Shown piece after piece: positions 23,214 through 35,212 of a stretch of DNA of 64,000 bases. The notes below the pieces were generated by a model. That model ran no database searches, had not been told where the DNA came from, and saw only the letters and a program-made list of their open reading frames with translations. The stretch covers positions 64,377,459 through 64,441,458 of the forward strand of contig NC_065879.2 of assembly GCF_932274485.2 (NCBI RefSeq). Direction: 5' to 3'. Both the position numbers and the translations under genes were made by a program. Numbering within the stretch: position 1 is the first letter of the stretch; each line of letters opens with the position of its first letter. The DNA comes from Patella vulgata (lineage: Eukaryota; Mollusca; Gastropoda; Patellidae).

Positions 23214-23570
23214 ATTACTGACTAAGTGATAAACTGCGAAGTTATCAAGTAATATATAGTATACAGCTTCCGGTTTAATTTCATGGAAGACTAGAGTCAA
23301 GATCACAACTACACCAGGAACTCGTAATCAGAACAATACGACAAAATATGGTCAGCGTCACGTCGTGTAAGTAGAAATTCGGAAAACGACGAAATAGATC
23401 ATCATTGATAAAAGAAACACAACAGCTATGTTGAAAGCAATTACTCTACGTTTCTTCAATGATTCTCTTGTCGTTTTCAAGCATAATACTGATACAGTTT
23501 GTGTATTACAATTTTAAAGTCCAATGATATGATATTAATGACATTATGGACTGTATTTAATTTGTTTGGT

Positions 23571-23640
23571 TTTTTTTGGTTTTTTTTTGTTTTTTGTTTG
23601 TTTTTTTTTTTTTTTTGTTTTGTTTGTTTTTTGCTTTTTT
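23571..23640. repeat. T-rich low-complexity tract with G interruptions
   Basis: About 70 bp of T runs broken by G, GG or C. Confidence 0.8.
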
Positions 23641-23739
23641 AGAATTCGCTTGCTTTTTGTGGAAAAGCGAATTGTTTTGAGTAAAAAAAACATATATCGG
23701 GACCTATTTAACAATGCCCCCATTACAATAGAAATACAA

Positions 23740-23842
23740 TGAAATGGGGTTTAACGTCCTTATGTTCTTCTACCACTGGGCTTATGAATGAAGACGGGCA
23801 TACACGGGATCTGGGTTTTCCATCCCATCCGAACAATTATAC
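23740..23842 (-). repeat. SINE family A, 3' body fragment
   Basis: 'aatgaaatggggtttaacgt' followed by about 80 bp of the body; the tRNA head is missing. Confidence 0.75.
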
Positions 23843-24304
23843 GCATACTGCACGCATCTACATCATACTTCCCAGAATGTGACACTGCCCTGATTACCCT
23901 CCATTTAAAACGCTCACGTGAGCGTTATCGACTAGACACCGTTTTGTTTAGACAACAGAGTAAAAATAACCCAAGCACGTGTGTTTTAGGCTGCGTTTCC
24001 ACCAAGTTTCACGTGACACGTATCACGTGACAAGAAATAGAAACATATGATTTTGGTAGGAACCATTTCCATCAATGTCACTTTTCACGTTTCACGTTGC
24101 ACGCGTGAAATGACACGTTTTTGAAGAATGAACATGTTCATTCTTTTTACCCGTGTCATGTTTCACGTGTGTCCGATCTGGGGTTTCCCCTGGGTTTTCC
24201 ACAGCTTTTACTTTCCCTTTTGGTAACTCCACGTGTTCGTATCGAATGTAAAAAGAGCCTGTGTTTTGATCGTCTAAAATTAGTTATTTACGCTTGTCCT
24301 AAAC

Positions 24305-24449
24305 ATGAATGACTATAAGCACAACCTGATATGCCTTGTGCAGAAAACCCCACTTCTGTGGGACCCCAGAAATAAAGACTATAAAAACAAAGACCAAAGA
24401 AAACAGGTGTGGGAGAAGATTGATGAAAAGCTACAACCACCAGTAGAAG
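24305..24449 (+). CDS. Harbinger MADF/Myb-like DNA-binding protein, first exon only
   Basis: From ATG 24305, 48 codons end at a GTATTT donor. The sequence contains LLWDPRNKDYKNKDQRKQVW, the core of the MADF domain (LW..S...YK..D.R..AW). MADF/Myb-like proteins partner Harbinger transposases in DNA binding and nuclear import. Later exons are not found before the convergent transposase remnant, so they were probably removed by the internal deletion. Confidence 0.72.
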
Positions 24450-24547
24450 GTATTTAATTTAATTTAATCAAACATAAATCAAGAAACAGATGTATGAACT
24501 TGGATTGAACAGTTTTGGCTTGCATATAGTTTCAATTTTTGACCTTT

Positions 24548-24949
24548 CTAGTCCTCGAGAAGAAGAACATTTCGGAACACATTCTGATCTTGCCACATGA
24601 CACTACCGCGAGGATCGTTGAAAAATTCTGCAATCAAATCACGGATTTCTGTAGCCTCATCCGAGTTTCTGCCACCTTGCTGGGGGCGCAGATTCATTAA
24701 TCCTTGTTCATTGTTAGGCCTGATGTCATATGTAATTTCTGATGACCGATCTATCATATGTCCATCTCTTCTACGGATAAAATTGTGCAGAACGGTACAT
24801 GCATTAGTAACTGTAATTGCTCTGTCTGGCTGTAGGCGCATCGGGCGTTTGAAAACCTCAAACATTTTTGCCATTATGCCATGAGATAGCGAAACGTTTT
24901 GGTAAATTCGCCCCTTTCTGGACGCAATAAGTATTGGTCCCTGCACCAT
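24548..24949 (-). pseudogene. Harbinger transposase, C-terminal remnant
   Basis: The remnant contains MFEVFKRPMRLQPDRA and ACTVLHNFIRRRDG, the hallmark end of DDE_Tnp_4/Harbinger transposases (..VFRRPI..ACCVLHNFL). It then runs to a TAG-type stop near the element's middle. The three catalytic acids lie upstream in the family and are not present here. The upstream part of this frame (before about 24885) is out of register with the N-terminal remnant. Confidence 0.82.
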
Positions 24950-25074
24950 ATTGAGCGCCTGCTGCAGTTTCTCTTCCTAGCTCGCCGGTACAACAGACAT
25001 AGAGCAAGAATTTCCTCGTCAGATGAGTCTGAACCGTCACCCATGGCGAACACAGGACGAATGACATGTGACAT
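24874..25074 (-). pseudogene. Harbinger transposase, N-terminal remnant
   Basis: It encodes SDEEILALCLLYRRARKRNC followed by RRSIWCRDQYLLRPERGEF, like the start of Harbinger transposases (R..WV...L.RR...GEFH.L). It meets the C-terminal remnant at about 24880-24900 in a different frame, consistent with an internal deletion that removed the catalytic core. Confidence 0.72.
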
Positions 25075-25179
25075 GTTCGATGTGAAATCCAGTGGAAACC
25101 CCTAATGTCACGTATCACGTGTCATGCATGACACATGACACGTGATACGTGACACGTGAAATTTGGTGGAAACGCAGCC

Positions 25180-25383
25180 TTATGTTAACACGCCATGTCG
25201 CTGACACTCGCGTAAAAGCGATATAATATGTGCTATGGGTAATATTGCAATAAATTCTTTACCATTGTAAACTGTCTTTAGAGTTTCAATCTGTTTATCT
25301 TTTAAAACGAGGTTAGATACTCCTAAATTTGTTTTCGCAAACAAAACCGCCTCTGTGAAATTATCTGTCATAGGCGCCGCCAT
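25180..25383 (-). pseudogene. RecQ-like DNA helicase N-terminal fragment, cut by the Harbinger insertion
   Basis: From ATG 25383 (good context, aatATGGCG) the frame gives LVLKDKQIETLKTVYNGKEF followed by IAILP. This resembles the Q-motif plus start of Walker A in RecQ-type helicases (L...Q..L...L.GKD..A.LPTGYGKS). The GKS part is not present: the frame drifts after AILP, and 50 bp later the Harbinger target site begins. No continuation is seen beyond the transposon. It is most likely the first exon of a decayed or repeat-borne helicase gene. Confidence 0.55.
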
Positions 25384-25655
25384 ATTGAATAATTAGGGAA
25401 TTTTTTTGTGATTCGGCTCTGATTAGTTTGACATCTTTCATACACACAACGGCTAAATAAACATATTTAATTTCATTCAATATGACAATAGAAGAGAAAT
25501 AAATACTTCTAAAAATTTCTAAAAGCATACTCAGAGTTTTCGACTAAAATCGTCGATGTAGGAATTAAAATGTCGGTTAATTAGGTTAGGGCCTATTCTC
25601 AGCCGGAGCTAGCTGTAGATAGTCAGCCTAAGTTTGGGATGCAATTATACGCTGT

Positions 25656-25774
25656 CCCTTGCCAGACCCTCGGCCACTGACAAGGAAGAGCCACGCCGAA
25701 AAATACCGATGAACGTTCCCGGCCAACGCAGGTTAGCGAGTCAACGCCTTACTCACTGAGCCAGCGTACCCCTC
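25656..25774 (-). repeat. SINE family A, head-half fragment
   Basis: It carries the tRNA-like head (reverse of gtacgctggctcagtgagta) and about 60 bp of body; the 3' body is absent. Confidence 0.7.
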
Positions 25775-26450
25775 TCATTACAATAGAAATGCCCTTCGGG
25801 ATTTAAGCCGTTATGAATTAACGCTCTTGCGATATTATTGTTATCCTCAGCAACTGTCGGAAGAGTGGTGTTTGCGTTGTTTGGGTTTCAGTGGTAATGC
25901 TATGAAATGTTTTTCAAGTTAATTCTCTCGGCTTAAAGAAGGCAAGTCGCTAACTCAATATCATTCACGACTTGTTGTTCAGTTTAAATCAACATTGATG
26001 TTGTTATCTTACCGTGAACAGATTGAATTTTGATGTCCAACATTTAAGACAAAACGAAAATTTTAGAATTGGCACCCTAATCGCGTGCCTGAATGCCATT
26101 AAGCGCTATTTGTAATGAAGCGACTCGATGAAAGAGGCTAAACATATCCCACAGGAGAATACGATCGATGTAGACTGGAATAACCAGAATGTCATTCAAG
26201 TTGGACTCTTTGCGTATTTCGCTAAACATAACTGTTTAGAAATTAGAATAAAAACAGATACGATTGAATGTGAATCAGTTATATTATGCATTCATATTAC
26301 ATTAATGCGTTGTGACCCGTTTTTGTCCATTTCTAGATGCCAAGGAATGGCGATTTAGCTCTTTTGAATCCACTGATCGTCATTTTTGTCTCAGGAAAAC
26401 GTCAAATTTTTCATGTCTTAATCCACGGCAAATGTACTGAAATTTGACAT

Positions 26451-26857
26451 TTAATTAAACATAAATTATGCAAGAGCTAAATCTGCCTATTGCTGGTCTT
26501 TCTCTGTGCCTGAAATGTTATATAAACTATTAATTAGACATTTATTAACATGAAAAAATCTTAATCAACTATCGATGCCATCTTATGTGTTCGATTTTCA
26601 CTGGATATGAATCCGATCTGCTGCCCAACGCTCATTGATGATTAAATGCAAAAGTGGATAATCGAGACTATATTTTTTTTTTATCGCACCGACTTTAGTA
26701 ATGATGGTCGAGGCTATGCCTAAATTTCAATCGCTAATATCAGAGTGGAGCAATTTGACTGAAATTTTCAGCATATCCCCTTTACATTATCTGTTTTTTA
26801 ACTGTCATAGTGAGAATTACCAGCTCTTTATCTAATCTTCCATAATGCCCCTTTAAG
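26451..26857. repeat. MITE-like repeat, family M1, longest copy
   Basis: It starts 'aattaaacataaattatgca' and ends 'cttccataatgcccctttaa'. About 407 bp, it aligns along its length with 7886-8266 and gives the fuller form of the shortened copies in the adhesion-gene introns. Confidence 0.7.
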
Positions 26858-27439
26858 TAAACAAAATCAAAATATCAAGAGTAGATAATCCCCCGGCTTG
26901 GAATTGGTGAGAATAACAAGAGGCCTATCAAATGTTTTGCTTAGGTGGCACATTGTCTTTACAGGATGCCGAATGTTGACTAATTTTCAATTCCTCTCAT
27001 TGTGATTACATGTACTGGACGGATTTCAATCAGTTTTGGACTGATATTTGTTTTAGAGATTGTAGTTAGCAAGAGATTAATAAACCATTATTTTAATATA
27101 GAAAATTTTATATACATCACAACTACAAAATGATAAAGATTAATAATCAGTAATAAATCAGAGATAAAAGTTCATTTCATTCTATTACAGAAGTTATTGC
27201 TCATTTTGAATTTGTTGTTGAATATTCATTGATCAATATTGATTAAATTAAAACAAATTATAAACAGATTGGAGCGCTTACCTTATTAGATTATTACCTT
27301 ATTACCTTATTATCATTAGTGTTTGTTATAAACTCTTTGAAAACCAATTAAAGAAATTGTGCAACTTGTAAATTGAAAGTAAATGTGTTATGGATTGGTA
27401 AATTTCACTCCAATTGCGCATACATTCTAATTCTAGTCA

Positions 27440-27763
27440 GGGAACCACGGTGGCTAAGTGGGTAAGACGCTGGCTCACTAGTCTGAAGGTAGGGTGTTCG
27501 ATCCCTGCCTTGGCCGAGAAAGTTCATCCGACGTGGTTCCCCCTTGGCAGTGATGTAGGACAGATGTCTAGTTGTTCGGATTGGACGAAAAACCGAGGTC
27601 CCGTGTACCCATTGGCGAGCACGTAAAGGATCCCTTGACAGTTGGAATTCGATAATTGCAATTCGATATAAAATTTCCCCCATGGCACACTGTGTGACGT
27701 ATGTCCGTCTTCGTTAGTCCAGTTCGGAGCAGAACAGTAGGACGTTAAACTCAATTTTATTTC
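27440..27763 (+). repeat. SINE family A, near full length
   Basis: Head GGCTAAGTGGGTAAGACGCT and box B-like GTGTTCGATCCC, ending GACGTTAAACTCAATTTTAT. Confidence 0.85.
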
Positions 27764-28873
27764 TAATTCTACTCTAACTGTAGTCAAAATCATGTTAACA
27801 ATGAACCCCTTGTCACATGGTACATAAATGTAGCTGTCTATACGATTGCCATCTCTTAGTAGGTTAAACTGTTGTTTCAGAATATAAAAATGTGTTTGAA
27901 ATTGTCCATATATGATGTAGTACAATCTTGTATGTTGGTGTTAAACAATTATTTTGCATGGAAGTCAATATTTCAACCATTCAGCGGTGGGTTAAAGGTC
28001 ATTTTCCCAATAACATCCTCATTACGTATAAAGCACTACTAGCATTTACTGGTACACATTTCAGAAATAAAAAATGTACAGTTTTAATGTAAAAACTTAT
28101 TATATATTTAAGCACGTCTGAGCTTAAAACGACCTCTGTGAAGAATGGGCTGGCCTTTAATGTACAGTTCATGTAACAGTACCAACAGTTGTTTGAACAC
28201 GTGACAAATTATTTCAGTTTAAAGCACTGACCATTCAAGTAGCTTCATTACCCTCTTGAGTGAAGTTAGCTGTTGGATATAATTCTGTTTATCATTCACT
28301 GATGTACTTGATTGATATGTTCAAATTAATGGAAGTACAAATAACCTTTGATCAATTGATCCAGATTGGATTGAAAATAAAATCATTCAAATTTTATTTA
28401 TATCTTCATCTTCGTACAAACCTATTTTTGTACCCCCCACTCCCCTACAATGGCTGCGCATGTTAAATCCACCAAGAAGAATACGTAGGATCAAAATGAT
28501 CACGGATTCAAACAAAATGACTCTAGTAATAGACTTAGTTAGATCTTATCTAAAGCAGACCAACAATAAGCATCCAATTTAATGTTTATTTGTTAGTCAA
28601 ACGCAAGTTTAAATTGAGCTCTCTCAATATATGCGAGAGAAACATGACGTTTCACTAAAACTAATCGCTTATTCTTCTCTCTCGTCCCGACAGATCAGTC
28701 GTTCTATAGAGATTATTGTCATTGTCAGTGTGTCTGTAAATCAGTATAATCTAGGGTATAGGATAAATATCTCAATAACACCTAACACACCTTTGTTTTT
28801 TTCCTCAGGGCATGTTTTTTTTTCTAGATGGCTGTACTTCACTGACCACTATTATTAAAGACCAAATATACAT

Positions 28874-29348
28874 GGGGTCACGGTGGCTAATTGGGTAAGA
28901 CGCTGGCTCGCTAGCCTGGAGGTCGGGTGTTCGATCCCTGCATTGGCCGAGAAAGTTCATCTAGATTTTCCGGCGTGGTTCCCCCTTATCAGTGACGCAG
29001 GACGAAGGGTCTGACATGGCAGCTCGCTAGTCGTTCGGATGGTATGAAAAACCGAGGTCACGTGTACATATTGGCGTGAACGTAAAGGATCCCCTGGCGG
29101 GAATTCGGTATAATTCCCCTCATAGCACACTGTATAACGTATGCCCGTCTCCATTAGCCCATGTTAAACCCGTGTACACATTGGCGTGAACGTAAAGGAA
29201 CCCTTGACAGGGAATTCGATATAAGAGTAAGCCGTAGTGCCGTTGTCCGGGCAAAATTTCCCTCATAGCACACTGTATGACGTATGCCAGTCTTCATTAG
29301 CCCAGTTCGGAGCAGAACAGTAGGACGTTAAACCCCCATTTCATTTCC
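28874..29348 (+). repeat. SINE family A with a duplicated 3' half
   Basis: A complete head and body (28874-29165) is followed by a second 3' body (29167-29348) that repeats 'gtgtacacattggcgtgaac'. This arose from unequal recombination or two overlapping insertions; the left-arm partner shows the contracted form. Confidence 0.8.
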
Positions 29349-29499
29349 AAATATACACACTATGTGTTTGAATTAACGCGATGTGTTGTGGTGAAACGAA
29401 ATCTACAACGTTTTATGAATTTTTTTTAAATGGTACAACCAATAGCCCCCCCCCCCCCGCCCCCACCCCCGCCTACTACCACGACCGGCAAAAAAAATT

Positions 29500-29910
29500 A
29501 TAATTTGGAAAATTCGACGGCCACAAACGCGTTTTCCTTCTATTCCAGTCCATGAATACAGCAACTTCAGAGTGGTCTAATATCGCCTAATTCAGGTGTC
29601 TTGACTCGCATTCCAATCAACCTACCAATCATTTACAGTCGACGAAGACGGTACCGACGGGAGAAAATTTAACGCGGATTCCTGCTATTCCAGCTCGTGA
29701 ATACAGCAATTTCAATATGGTCCAATATAGCCTACCTTATGTGGCTGACCTGAATCCCGAAAAACCAATCAATTGTCGCGGGGTTTCGAGGCTTGCCCAT
29801 CCCGGAGAAAATTTTGAAAAAATAACCCCCGCCAATGCGATTTTCTGCTATTCTAGCCGGTGAGTTAAGCAACTTCAAAGTTGTCCAATTGTTTTGTAAC
29901 CGAAATTCCA
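29500..29910. repeat. Degenerate ~130-bp units, right-arm copy
   Basis: Reverse partner of 15410-15800, with 'cgttttccttctattccagt' and 'aaccaatcaattgtcgcggg' blocks repeated. Confidence 0.65.
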
Positions 29911-30629
29911 TATGCTGCAGATGCATTCACAAATATTAAAACATAGATATGACGTCTCCCTTTGATGTTTTTAACCAGTATAGGAGAATGTACGCTTTTC
30001 TATTATTAATAAAACTGTCCATTATGTATTGAAAATAATGGACAGGTTTACCAATAATAGACACTTATCTGAAAAATGAACATGTGTTTTGGGATAATTT
30101 ATTCTCTGAATGAATTAAATTACAGTACATGAAATTACTTTAAAACCTAATAGTTACCAAAATGTCACATGACCGAATGTATCCCAAATAACTCAAACCA
30201 TCGACTCAAACACCCCAGTTTGGTCTTATTAATGCTTCCACTTTCAAACGAATTCTTGTTGTTTAGCTGACGGTGCCCTAATCCTATAGAGTGACTATAT
30301 ACATACATCAATGATAGCATCTTGTGGAATCGGTGGCGTATACACTCATGCCCACCACCGACACGCATGAGTGCATCTTGATGTAGCATTGTGTGGACAG
30401 TACACAGTACAAGTTACAAGGCTTAAATAGTGAAGTGGCTAGGGAATAGATTCGTCTTTTCCCCATCATAATGCCTTGCTCGCCTTGACAATTTTCGAGT
30501 CGCATGTTCAACTGGCTTTTTTGCTCGATTTTAAGGCTCTTTTTCAACGATTTCCGAACGTTTACTTAGACGAAAATATCAGCCAAATAGCTCTTGGAAT
30601 GGCTACAGATGCAAGGAAATGACGGATAA

Positions 30630-30752
30630 TTTTCTTTGGGGAACCCATCCACCAAAAACCCCCCTCTCAGCGGCGTGCCCCATCTCCGCGGTCAGTGCCC
30701 TCATTTCGCGGCACCCCCGCTCCTTTTTCAAAATTCCTAGATCCGCCCCTGG
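30630..30752. mobile_element. hAT-like terminal fragment
   Basis: It ends AAATTCCTAGATCCGCCCCT, the reverse of the start at 31687. A C-rich stretch with 'cggcacccccgctcc' precedes it. The opposite end is not found. Confidence 0.5.
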
Positions 30753-30861
30753 TTATATGTCACTTGTCCGTTTAATAGTACGTTCGGCACTAGATCGATG
30801 GTACGTTTTTATACGCCCACATTTTCACACCTTCTTTGTGGACACTCTACACGTCATAACT

Positions 30862-31110
30862 TGAAATATAGGTATATATCCCAAAGATCTTGGTTCCTTT
30901 CGATATTGGCTTGTATAGGACGTAAATTGTACACACAAGAGGTCACAATTTTTAGCCCATTTTGACGAAACTGGACATGTGTGTTTATAACCCGATTCCT
31001 TGCGATATTGGCAAAAAAAACTTCCTGGATTGAACTAAAAAAATTTTTTTGATCCTGTGGAACCTATACAGGTCACAATTTTTATCCGATTTTAAAAATC
31101 GTTCAAATAT
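30862..31110. repeat. Interspersed repeat family R1, partial
   Basis: 'cccaaagatcttggttcctt' and 'aggtcacaatttttatccga' are the reverse complement of blocks at 35213-36310. Confidence 0.7.
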
Positions 31111-31641
31111 ATCATTGTTACACCATAATGACAGTTGAGTTCGAATTTCCTGAATTGGTTTGTGCCTTTGATCCTGTGTCCTGTCACTTATATCAGAGTA
31201 TATATTAAATTTAAAATCAAAATTTGGACGGCTAGTACCCTCCACAGTACTAAGAATATTATTAATATCTAAATCATTTTCGTGAGCAGCCTTTCCATCA
31301 CACTTTGACAGCTATTATCCCCCATATCAAGAACATCACAATTTTTACGGCTATTATCTTCCATATTGAGTACATTACCAAATGTAATCCGTATCCAAAT
31401 GCTTATCACGTATATTCTCATTATTAATATTTGTTTTCGACTGGGTTATAAACATGTCGTCTCCATGTCGAATATTTTGGACTGTCTGTGTATGCTTGCA
31501 TTGTACGACTGGAGTGTTTTGTCACATTCATGAGCATGTGTATGTTGTTTTAAGAATATATCCATTATTTTCTGACTTGTTCTTTTAGAAATCTATCCAT
31601 TATTTGTATCTCTATATTTCTATGTTTTAAGTTTGATTATA

Positions 31642-31937
31642 GCCGAAGACTGTCCATTATGTAAATAGAAAGAAAAACTTCGGGGCCAGGGGCGGATCTA
31701 GGAATTTTCCTTGCATCTGTAGCCATTCCAAGAGCTATTTCCCAGACTGGTGTGTTTGAGTCGATGGTTTGAGTCATTTGGGATCCCTGAGAAAAGGCAC
31801 TTTCAGCAGTAAAAAAGGGCACTGTCGAAAATTAGGGGGGGGGGGGGGGGCGCCCCTCGCGCCCCTCATTGAATCCGCCTCGGGGGGCTAACGCCCCTCA
31901 GTTATTCTTTCTATTTACATAATGGACAGTCTTCGGC
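31642..31937. mobile_element. Foldback MITE interrupted by a small hAT-like element
   Basis: Perfect 33-bp inverted ends (start GCCGAAGACTGTCCATTATG) at 31642-31674 and 31905-31937; pairing continues imperfectly for about 15 bp more. Inside, a ~190-bp piece from 31687 (CAGGGGCGGATCTAGGAATT) to about 31880 (gaatccgcct) looks like a hAT-type MITE flanked by similar 'ttcggggc'/'tcggggggc' bases. Confidence 0.75.
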
Positions 31938-34900
31938 CATTATCCATCACATAATCGTTGCCCGAAAAATGTCGTACAAAGTAGAGTCGCTCCCGGCTAA
32001 ATGTTTTAATCCATGGTATTAGTATTTTATTAGATTTCGGGCACATTTTATTTTGCCAACTAGATGATATTTTGCCAACAAGATGAAATAATACACCTAT
32101 GACCATAAATAGCACCATTAAAGCTGGTTATTATCAAGGTTTTGGTCTTTTTTGAATTTAGAAGTTCAACCGTTTGGTTTCGTGTAGTGAACCTAAACAA
32201 ACTTGTACAACTGCTGGTATTTGAGCACTGTATCCGTTCATGAAATATTTGAATTAACAATAAGCAATCTATGACACTTAATACATGTACGTCTATACTT
32301 CAAATACTTCAACATGGTTCCGGTAATATAAGTATTATTATGATTTCATCATTCATTTTTACATCGAATTTGTCGACGGATTTGGTATTTAGGAAGGTCA
32401 AACTTTCTTGGAAATATAACCGATATACAGAAGCCGGCAACTACTCAAGTCTATTTGTGCCATTTGCTTATAGACCTAAGATTTTCCACGAAAACATTTT
32501 GGCATCCAACAAAACAAGCCAACATATAAAAACTAGTAAAATCAAAAATTTTATTTTTGACCCAGCCCAGAGCTCTAGCCAGTCTGGAAACATATCTGAA
32601 CTACAGATACTTTACGAGTGGCATACATTATGGTCAATAAATTTAATAGCCCTGTTGGACTAGGGGACAAAGTCCAAAAATAGTTCTTATTGGTTTTAGA
32701 TAATTTGATTTAAATGGTTTTGGATAGCGAACCTGAAACATAGCCATCTAGGATATCTTTACCCACCGGATGTCCGGGTTTACGGTATATCCTATTTTTA
32801 CCGTAATGGGGTTAATACAAATATATAAAATCATTTTAATTTAGAGTACTTATGGACTGATTCAGCATTCACAAATGACATAACATTTGAGGGGAGCTCT
32901 CCAACTGTCAGGGTCCCCAAATCCCTTGCCTTTAACAGGTTTTAATAACAATACACTAACCTCAATAACTAATTGACAATTAACCGACTGCTCCTCATCA
33001 ATAATGCAGCGAACCAGTGTCGCTGTATTTTTTTATTTATTTATGTATTTATCTACCGTAAACATAGAAGTACCTGTTCTTTATCTACTTTATACAACAT
33101 GCTGGTTTACTGTCAAATGCCATAAACATGTTGATTTATTGCAGGAGTTGAATTGAGGATATAATATTGTGTCATTTGAGAACAAAAGATGATAAATTGT
33201 CACATACCGGTACTCTTATTCATATTCCTGACCCCATACACAAAAACACAACACACTGTGGCTAACATTCTGTGCTTAGGAACAATAAATTAATCAAAAT
33301 AAAGAAAACCCAAGTAAATAGAAGGGAGATTTTTTATTGTCAATTAATTTGACATATTTATAAAAAGATTTTTTAACAATTTATAAAATATACGTGGAAA
33401 GGATCCCTCCGATATAAATGTTAGTTTGTGTGGCAAGCAAAAAATCTCTACACCTATAATAACTAATACTAAAATATATTACCCTTCTTGACAAAACCAA
33501 ACCCTTTTCCCAATTAGATTAAAATCAGACATTTTTCAATTCATTTTCTTTCCTATATTAAATTTTAACCGACTCAATTTTACTTATCAATGCGTGGTGT
33601 TCATATTTGTGTACTGTAACCTGCCAATAAAAGCTTGGCTGTTCCAAGAACACCAAGATATTTAACCTTATATGGACATGGTAGTCCTTCTGAATATCTT
33701 AAATCTCATGAAGTGTGAAAAATCAATCACTAATTTCAATTACTGAATACTTTTAGGAGAATAGCAAAATAACAGACAAATATGATAACATTAAATATGC
33801 TGAACAAAATTAATGTCCAAACATTTCATGGGTTTTGGTTTTGTCAAGATGGTGAAGGATGATTCTATGACAATCTATCAATGTACATTAACATCTTATT
33901 CTTAAGTTAATCACTTGATAATCCAAACTTTTTACAATTATATAATATACAAATTCTATGATTTATATAATTTAATTTAATCTAATTTCAAATAACGACA
34001 GTTTTATTTTTACAGAAATCAAAATAATTGAATCTGAATAAGATTAGATTTTGAATTTCCAAAAAATCTAAAAACATTTCAATATATAACTGTTTAATTA
34101 TAGTTTACGAATGTCAAAAATGTATAAAATTTAAAAATCAGTTGACTGAACTGGACTCCCAGTATCCCTGTTCCTGAATGACAAAAACTAGGATCAGACT
34201 AGCCCTAAGCTGTGTTCGAGTATTTCCACTGGTGAGATTCCTGTTATCGTTAGCCCTACGGGAACCATCAAATGTCAGACTTATGGTTTGCTTGATGCCT
34301 GGCTTATCCAGATTTATTTGGTTTAGTAATGAGATATTACAGTGGAAATACAAGGTCTGTCACGGATGGGTTCAACCCAGCATCTTCAGTTGTAACAGCA
34401 TTATTAATGTACATCTTATTATTTTACTAATGGAATGCAACTAAAAGCTAACTCATAATGAAATCGATTAAAAACATTTCAAAAATATACTTTCCTTTTC
34501 ATATCTTATGTAACACCACTCTATAGTCACATGGACAAATCCATATTACTTGAAATCTCAAGCAAAGAGGATAGCATTACCATATTCAAGAGGGGTGTTC
34601 ATACACAAAACATACAGCACTTAAAATTTATGGAATGAGCCTAATTATTAAATTGATGGAATGGTTATTTTTTTCTTTCAAAATATAAAAAATTCTACCT
34701 TTCAATTCTAAATACGTGTTCAAGTTAATCATTACAAACAAAAATTAATAGACAAACTTTATCAGAATTAGTATGGGTGGCTTCTTATGAAATATTCACA
34801 GAAGCCATATCTGAAGTTATCCGACGCCTAATGATTTTGAATAACATCAAGATTTCATAAGTTGGTATTTTAATTAAAATAAGATTACAAATTCTATGAT

Positions 34901-35212
34901 TAAACTTTATATTACTAAAATTCAAAGAGATTTCATTACTTTGAATGACAAAGATTTTTCCAAATCTCAAAATTTCTAAATGGAGATTTTTCTAAATCAC
35001 AAAATTTCTAATTTCACTTCAAATACAACAAGGAATGTCGAAATGATTAAATTTAATACATGTATAAAAATCATGATGAAATGAAATTCACAAAAAAAAC
35101 TAAGCGTAAATAGAATCTATATGTATATATATATATATATATAAGAATTAAAAAGACGAAAAATTACTACAAGACTAACACCTTTCGCACGTGTATATAA
35201 AAAAAAACAACC

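Larger units (their letters stand above)
23989..25179. mobile_element. PIF/Harbinger DNA transposon, 1191 bp internal-deletion copy, TTA target duplications
   Basis: Terminal inverted repeats start GGCTGCGTTTCCACCAA at both ends, flanked by TTA at 23986-23988 and 25180-25182, the 3-bp target typical of Harbingers. Next to the ends lie many CACGTG/CACGTATC motifs and a near-palindrome (25108-25155), likely binding sites for the element's proteins. It carries remnants of the two genes usual in the family: a MADF/Myb-like protein on + and a DDE transposase on -. Full elements are usually 3 kb or more, so most of the transposase core is deleted. Confidence 0.92.
17946..28227. other. Spacer between the arms of the inverted duplication
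   Basis: Single-copy relative to the arms. It holds the TRIM-type pseudogene, the Harbinger element, a helicase fragment and scattered repeats. Stretches 18070-18750, 20400-21470, 23214-23740, 25384-25655, 25775-26450, 26860-27440 and 27764-28227 show no gene or RNA that I can recognise. Confidence 0.7.
29938..31943. other. ~2 kb block present only in the right arm
   Basis: The left arm joins its two flanks directly (near 15365). The block is a mosaic of short transposon pieces: a small hairpin at 30000-30058, a hAT-like end at 30736-30752, an R1 repeat piece at 30862-31110, and the nested MITE at 31642-31937. No gene is seen. Confidence 0.7.
28228..35205 (-). repeat. Inner right arm of interrupted inverted duplication
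   Basis: Reverse partner of 12360-17945. It carries an extra ~2 kb block (about 29938-31943) that the left arm lacks, and lacks the 1-kb element at 16659-17660. No host gene is visible; most of 32000-35200 is AT-rich non-coding DNA. Confidence 0.9.
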
